Position numbers and translations under genes: made by a program
Assembly: GCA_040758525.1 (NCBI GenBank)
Contig: JBFLVQ010000407.1
Span: forward strand, 1 to 8,801
Source: JBFLVQ01 sp040758525
GTDB lineage: Bacteria > Acidobacteriota > Blastocatellia > Chloracidobacteriales > JADJPF01
DNA length: 8,801 bases
Direction: 5' to 3'
Part shown: positions 8,301 through 8,801 of the stretch, in pieces
Position numbering within the stretch: position 1 is the first letter of the stretch
Layout: every line of letters begins with the position of its first letter
Notes under the pieces: model-generated
Seen by the model: the letters and a program-made list of their open reading frames with translations, nothing else
The model's database searches: none
What the model was told of the DNA's origin: nothing

Positions 8301-8801
8301 GAGCTGCCATTGGATCGCCCTCGTCCACCAGTACAGAGTTTTCATGGCGCGATATATTCGTTAGTTTTGCCAGCAAGTTTATACGAACAGCTTAAGGCGA
8401 TAAGCAATCAATATGGCGTCACAGTGTTTATGACAGCCTTAGCTCTGTTTCAGACGCTACTTTATCGCTACAGCGGTCAAGATCAGATCACAGTCGGCTC
8501 ACCCATTGCCAATCGCAACAGTACTGAGATTGAAGGGTTGATGGGATTCTTTGTCAACATGCTAGTGCTGCGTACCGATCTATCTGGCAATCCAAGTTTC
8601 CCAGAGCTATTAGAGCGAGTACGAGAAGTGGCGCTAGGCGCATATGCACATCAAGATCTGCCCTTTGAAAAACTGGTAGAAGAAATACAACCACAGCGAG
8701 ATATCAGCTATACACCGCTTTTTCAGGTAATGTTTGAACTAGAGCACACACCTTTGCCAGAGTTAGTATTACCAGGATTGACATTAACTCAGTTCGAAAT
8801 C
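2337..8801 (+). CDS. Lipopeptide synthetase, FAAL-ACP-C-A-PCP-C, 3' end outside window
   Basis: The reading frame is open for 2155 codons to the last base of the window, with no internal stop that I could find. Domains in order (residues): fatty acyl-AMP ligase 16-575, ACP 609-688, starter-type condensation 708-1150, adenylation 1176-1675, PCP 1689-1761, and a second condensation domain from about 1782, cut by the edge. This is an initiating NRPS: it activates and loads a fatty acid, acylates the first amino acid, then passes acyl-aminoacyl on for elongation. It contains no epimerase, methyltransferase or thioesterase so far. The start is ATG 2337, because an in-frame TAA at 2301 limits extension, the next in-frame ATG lies inside the FAAL fold, and FAAL homology begins about 15 residues in. 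The ribosome site is poor: AGGA at 2316-2319 is 17 bases away and GAG at 2322-2324 is 12 bases away. No homolog is identified by name. Confidence 0.95.
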   Translation, partial: MQTKSFSKSSALFVFSTLVEILRIQAGENPNRIAFTFLADGETPTGQLSYRELENQSLAIAALLQNQFMPGERVLLLYPAGSEQEFIVAFLACLCSGTIAVPVYPPDPARLNRSLPRLIAILNDACPTIALTTSSVLSMIEYLFADDVQFRSIRWLATDGIDTAWAEDWQQPDIDSDTVAFIQYTSGSTATPKGVVLTHGNILSNERMIRRAFGITRDTIGLGWLPLYHDMGLIGTILQPLCVGFPCILMPPTAFLQRPFRWLQAISRYQVTVSGGPNFAYELCLRKINDAERATLDLSSWKLAFCGAEPVRSQTLQRFSEVFESCHFHSQALYPCYGLAEATLMVTGRLPWSPPFIETFKASALKQRQVEKTSYLDNDSESLVGCGKASQDHKVIIVEPASLTECPPEQIGEIWVSGPSIAYGYWNKPVETKQTFQAYLANTGEGPFLRTGDLGFFYNDELFIAGRIKDIIIIRGRNYYPQDIEWTVEHSHSSLRQGCCAAFSIDIRDQERLVVVAEVERSAKELDIENIVSTIRENIASDHELQVYAIVLIKAGTIPKTSSGKIQRHACQDGFLTQSLEILSTNIVEETVTTQFKTITRDLLLATAVTERLALLENYLRQQAASALKISVSKLDLQQPLSRLGFDSLTAIELKNQIEIDLRITVPLMNLLQSPSITELAIQLLNQLAITTFIPLSITQTQETIVEHTLSYGQQSLWFLNQLAPESAAYNVFFAVQIRSNLDVAALRQAFQMLVDRHTVLRTIYLIRDNRPVCQIQKTSQVDFVATDISTWSKDSLNNALVKEAHQPFNLAEGPLLRVRLFTRSAQQHILLLTLHHIAIDLWSLVVLIDELGMFYEKEKENVELLLPATVQYLDYVRWQADMLVSPLGTQLRNYWQKQLAGELPVLNLPTDRPRPSVQTYRGASYAFRLDSELTEQLKILAQVKHATLYMTLLAGFQVLLYRYTNQEDILLGSPSAGRNRGEWQEVIGYLVNPLVLRVNLAGNPLFKDLLDQVRTTVLAALEHQDYPFPLLVEELQPVRDASRAPLFHVMFVLEKPHKLVELSPFVLGEDGACANWAGLEIVSQAIDQRIAQFDLTLIMVEANNTLLASLQYNTDLFDDSTISRMARHFQALLAAIAANPAQGISALPLLSTVEQDQLLIRWNNTQADYPKQSCVHKLFEIVAERYDTVIAVAFAEAELTYYELNRRANQLAYYLCSYAAGPEMIIGICMERSIEMIVGILGILKAGSAYVPLDPTYPKERLAFILEDTQTSLLLTQNHLREVLPECEAQILCLDKCWPEIVQEKSENLVSNVAADNLAYIIYTSGSTGRPKGVAMNHRALINMLTWQGQSSTLGNRARTLQFASLNFDVSFQELFSTWYTGGTVVLIHEELRRDVLSLLHLLKSESIERLFLPLVVLKQLAEVAVTFNLFPDKLCEVITAGEQLQITEQIVDLFSRLNNCTLYNQYGPTESHAITALTLTGSPHNWPALPPIGRPIANTQVYILDPHLQPVPIGITGELYISGDCLERGYFRRPELTAERFIPNPFSNRLGERLYKTGDLVRYLPNSNIEFLGRSDQQIKLRGYRIELGEIEILLSQHIAVRECVVVIRDNLPGGKQLVAYIVVKQEIAFSLDELKAFLKKRLPEYMVPAIFVQLEALPFTSSGKIDRQALPAPEQIRHTLATEFFYPRNPVEEIIANIWSKVLGVTRIGIQDNFFELGGHSLLATQIISRLRNTFKIELPLQALFESPTVAGLAEQIDKLQSIWQGQLRSPIEPITRNGELSLSFAQQRLWFIDRLVPNSSAYNMPGAVRLIGMLDLIVLARSLNEIVRRHEILRTVFPESNGAPIQLINAAEILILPLIDLQLLTAQVGETETLRLAIAQAQQPFDLAQGPLLRVCLLQLDSREHVLLVTMHHIISDGWSLRIFIKELTTIYDAFWQDKPSTLPELTIQYADYAAWQRQWLQGEVLQAQLSYWQQQLGSNLTLLELPLDRPRPPVQSFHGAIYSLVLPASLYEQLKAISNQYGVTVFMTALALFQTLLYRYSGQDQITVGSPIANRNSTEIEGLMGFFVNMLVLRTDLSGNPSFPELLERVREVALGAYAHQDLPFEKLVEEIQPQRDISYTPLFQVMFELEHTPLPELVLPGLTLTQFEI
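2382..4061 (+). other. FAAL domain of the NRPS (fatty acid activation and loading)
   Basis: This is an ANL-superfamily domain that forms fatty acyl-AMP and transfers the acyl group to the downstream ACP rather than to CoA. Visible motifs are VPVYPPDP early in the fold, the ATP loop YTSGSTATPKG (residues 184-194), LPLYHDMGLIG (226-236, with H229 and D230) and YGLAEATL. Further on come a LVGCG segment typical of FAALs, RTGDLGF, GRIKDIIIIRGRNYYPQDIE and the A10-type IPKTSSGKIQR with catalytic K565. The RNYYPQDIE stretch and YHDMGLIG point to FAAL rather than an amino-acid-activating A domain or an acyl-CoA ligase. The usual glycine in STGTPKG is alanine here (A190), a position that varies among FAALs. 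Chain length cannot be read from the sequence. Confidence 0.93.
4161..4400 (+). other. Acyl carrier protein domain next to FAAL
   Basis: The domain holds LSRLGFDSLTAIELKNQIE, with the phosphopantetheine-accepting serine at residue 648. The DSL core followed by AIELKN is the PKS/fatty-acid type of carrier, unlike the LGGHSLL core of the later PCP. It is the expected acceptor for the acyl-AMP made by the preceding FAAL, and the donor for the first condensation domain. Confidence 0.9.
4458..5786 (+). other. Starter-type condensation domain C1 with HHxxxDL motif
   Basis: The C1 motif is LSYGQQSLWFLNQLAPESAAYN (from residue 710), the form seen in condensation domains that accept an acyl group from an ACP. 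The active site reads H836-H837-I-A-I-D841-L842-W: the catalytic second histidine and the structural aspartate remain, but the normal glycine is leucine. Related FAAL-linked domains often have DFW here. Later landmarks are LPTDRPRP, GYLVNPLVLRV, EHQDYPFPLLVEELQP and SRAPLFHVMFVLE. It should amide-link the fatty acid to the residue held on the PCP at 1724. Confidence 0.9.
5862..7361 (+). other. Adenylation domain, proline-like specificity code
   Basis: Core motifs are LTYYELNRRANQLA (from residue 1200), LKAGSAYVPLDPTYPKERL, YTSGSTGRPKG (from 1324), FDVSFQELFSTW (from 1369), NQYGPTE, GELYISGD, YKTGDLVRY, GRSDQQIKLRGYRIELGEIE and FTSSGKIDR (K1667). Aligning by hand to GrsA, the specificity positions are D1370, V1371, Q1374, F1413, I1440, A1442, Q1467, A1475, I1476 and K1667. 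Known proline domains carry codes such as DVQLIAHVVK or DVQFIAHVVK, so seven of ten positions agree with the latter (D, V, Q, F, I, A, K) and three differ (H to Q, V to A, V to I). Proline or a proline analogue is the best guess. The domain identity is certain; the substrate is not. Confidence 0.93.
7401..7619 (+). other. Peptidyl carrier protein domain
   Basis: DNFFELGGHSLLATQI contains the phosphopantetheine serine at residue 1724. The LGGHSL form is typical of a carrier followed by an LCL condensation domain. Carriers that precede epimerase domains usually read LGGDSI. No epimerase follows, so the tethered residue is expected to stay L. The domain ends at ESPTVAGLAEQID. Confidence 0.92.
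7680..8801 (+). other. Second condensation domain (LCL type), truncated by window edge
   Basis: LSFAQQRLWFIDRLVPNSSAYN (from about residue 1786) and the canonical active site H1916-H1917-I-I-S-D1921-G1922-W are present. LPLDRPRPP, MGFFVNMLVLRTDL, AHQDLPFEKLVEEIQPQRD and YTPLFQVMFELE follow. These forms fit a domain joining two L residues. Roughly the last 80-90 residues of the domain lie beyond the edge. Its presence shows that at least one more amino acid is added after the first, by this same protein if the next A domain follows as usual. Confidence 0.92.

Noticed and set aside
1..8801. tRNA genes, CRISPR arrays, insertion sequences or attachment sites
   Set aside because: I saw no regularly spaced direct repeats, no tRNA-like cloverleaf, no transposase reading frame and no paired terminal repeats flanking a segment.

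Overview
The window is a bacterial chromosome or accessory segment of low-to-mid 40s % G+C (estimated by eye). It carries two real genes, both on the + strand: a complete methionyl-tRNA synthetase (199-1953), and the first 2155 codons of a very large lipopeptide synthetase (2337-8801). The second gene is still open at the right edge. Because of that missing end, it is the dominant feature even though a search for complete ORFs would not find it.

Organism: the MetRS has one C4 zinc knuckle, an STSRNWAVW-type signature loop and no C-terminal tRNA-binding (EMAP/Trbp111-like) domain. From memory of the family this is closest to MetRS of Chloroflexota such as Chloroflexus, Herpetosiphon or Ktedonobacteria, and to the second MetRS of some actinomycetes. 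That placement is an inference without a database search. The synthetase layout (FAAL-ACP-starter C) occurs in cyanobacteria, myxobacteria, Chloroflexota and others, so it does not settle the taxon.

Layout: 1-198 is a leader with a small GC-rich hairpin and a good Shine-Dalgarno site for the MetRS gene. After the MetRS stop, 1978-2130 reads like the C-terminal scrap of a DinB-family protein with no body, probably a gene relic. Next come a perfect 11-bp hairpin (2141-2171), a TATAAT box (2242-2247), a 7-bp dyad (2265-2292), and the ATG of the synthetase at 2337.

Working model: the synthetase is an initiation protein. An N-terminal fatty acyl-AMP ligase activates a fatty acid and loads it on the adjacent ACP. 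A starter-type condensation domain (active site HHxxxDL, not HHxxxDG) joins it to the amino acid chosen by the first A domain. The specificity residues read D-V-Q-F-I-A-Q-A-I-K, near the proline code but not identical. A PCP and a canonical LCL-type C domain follow, so at least one more residue is added beyond the window. The product is therefore an N-acylated peptide, perhaps acyl-proline-X. The hairpin and the promoter candidate suggest that the synthetase is transcribed separately from MetRS. The adjacent MetRS has lost both lysines of its KMSKS loop. It may simply be a housekeeping neighbour, or it may be an accessory or self-resistance synthetase; the window cannot decide.
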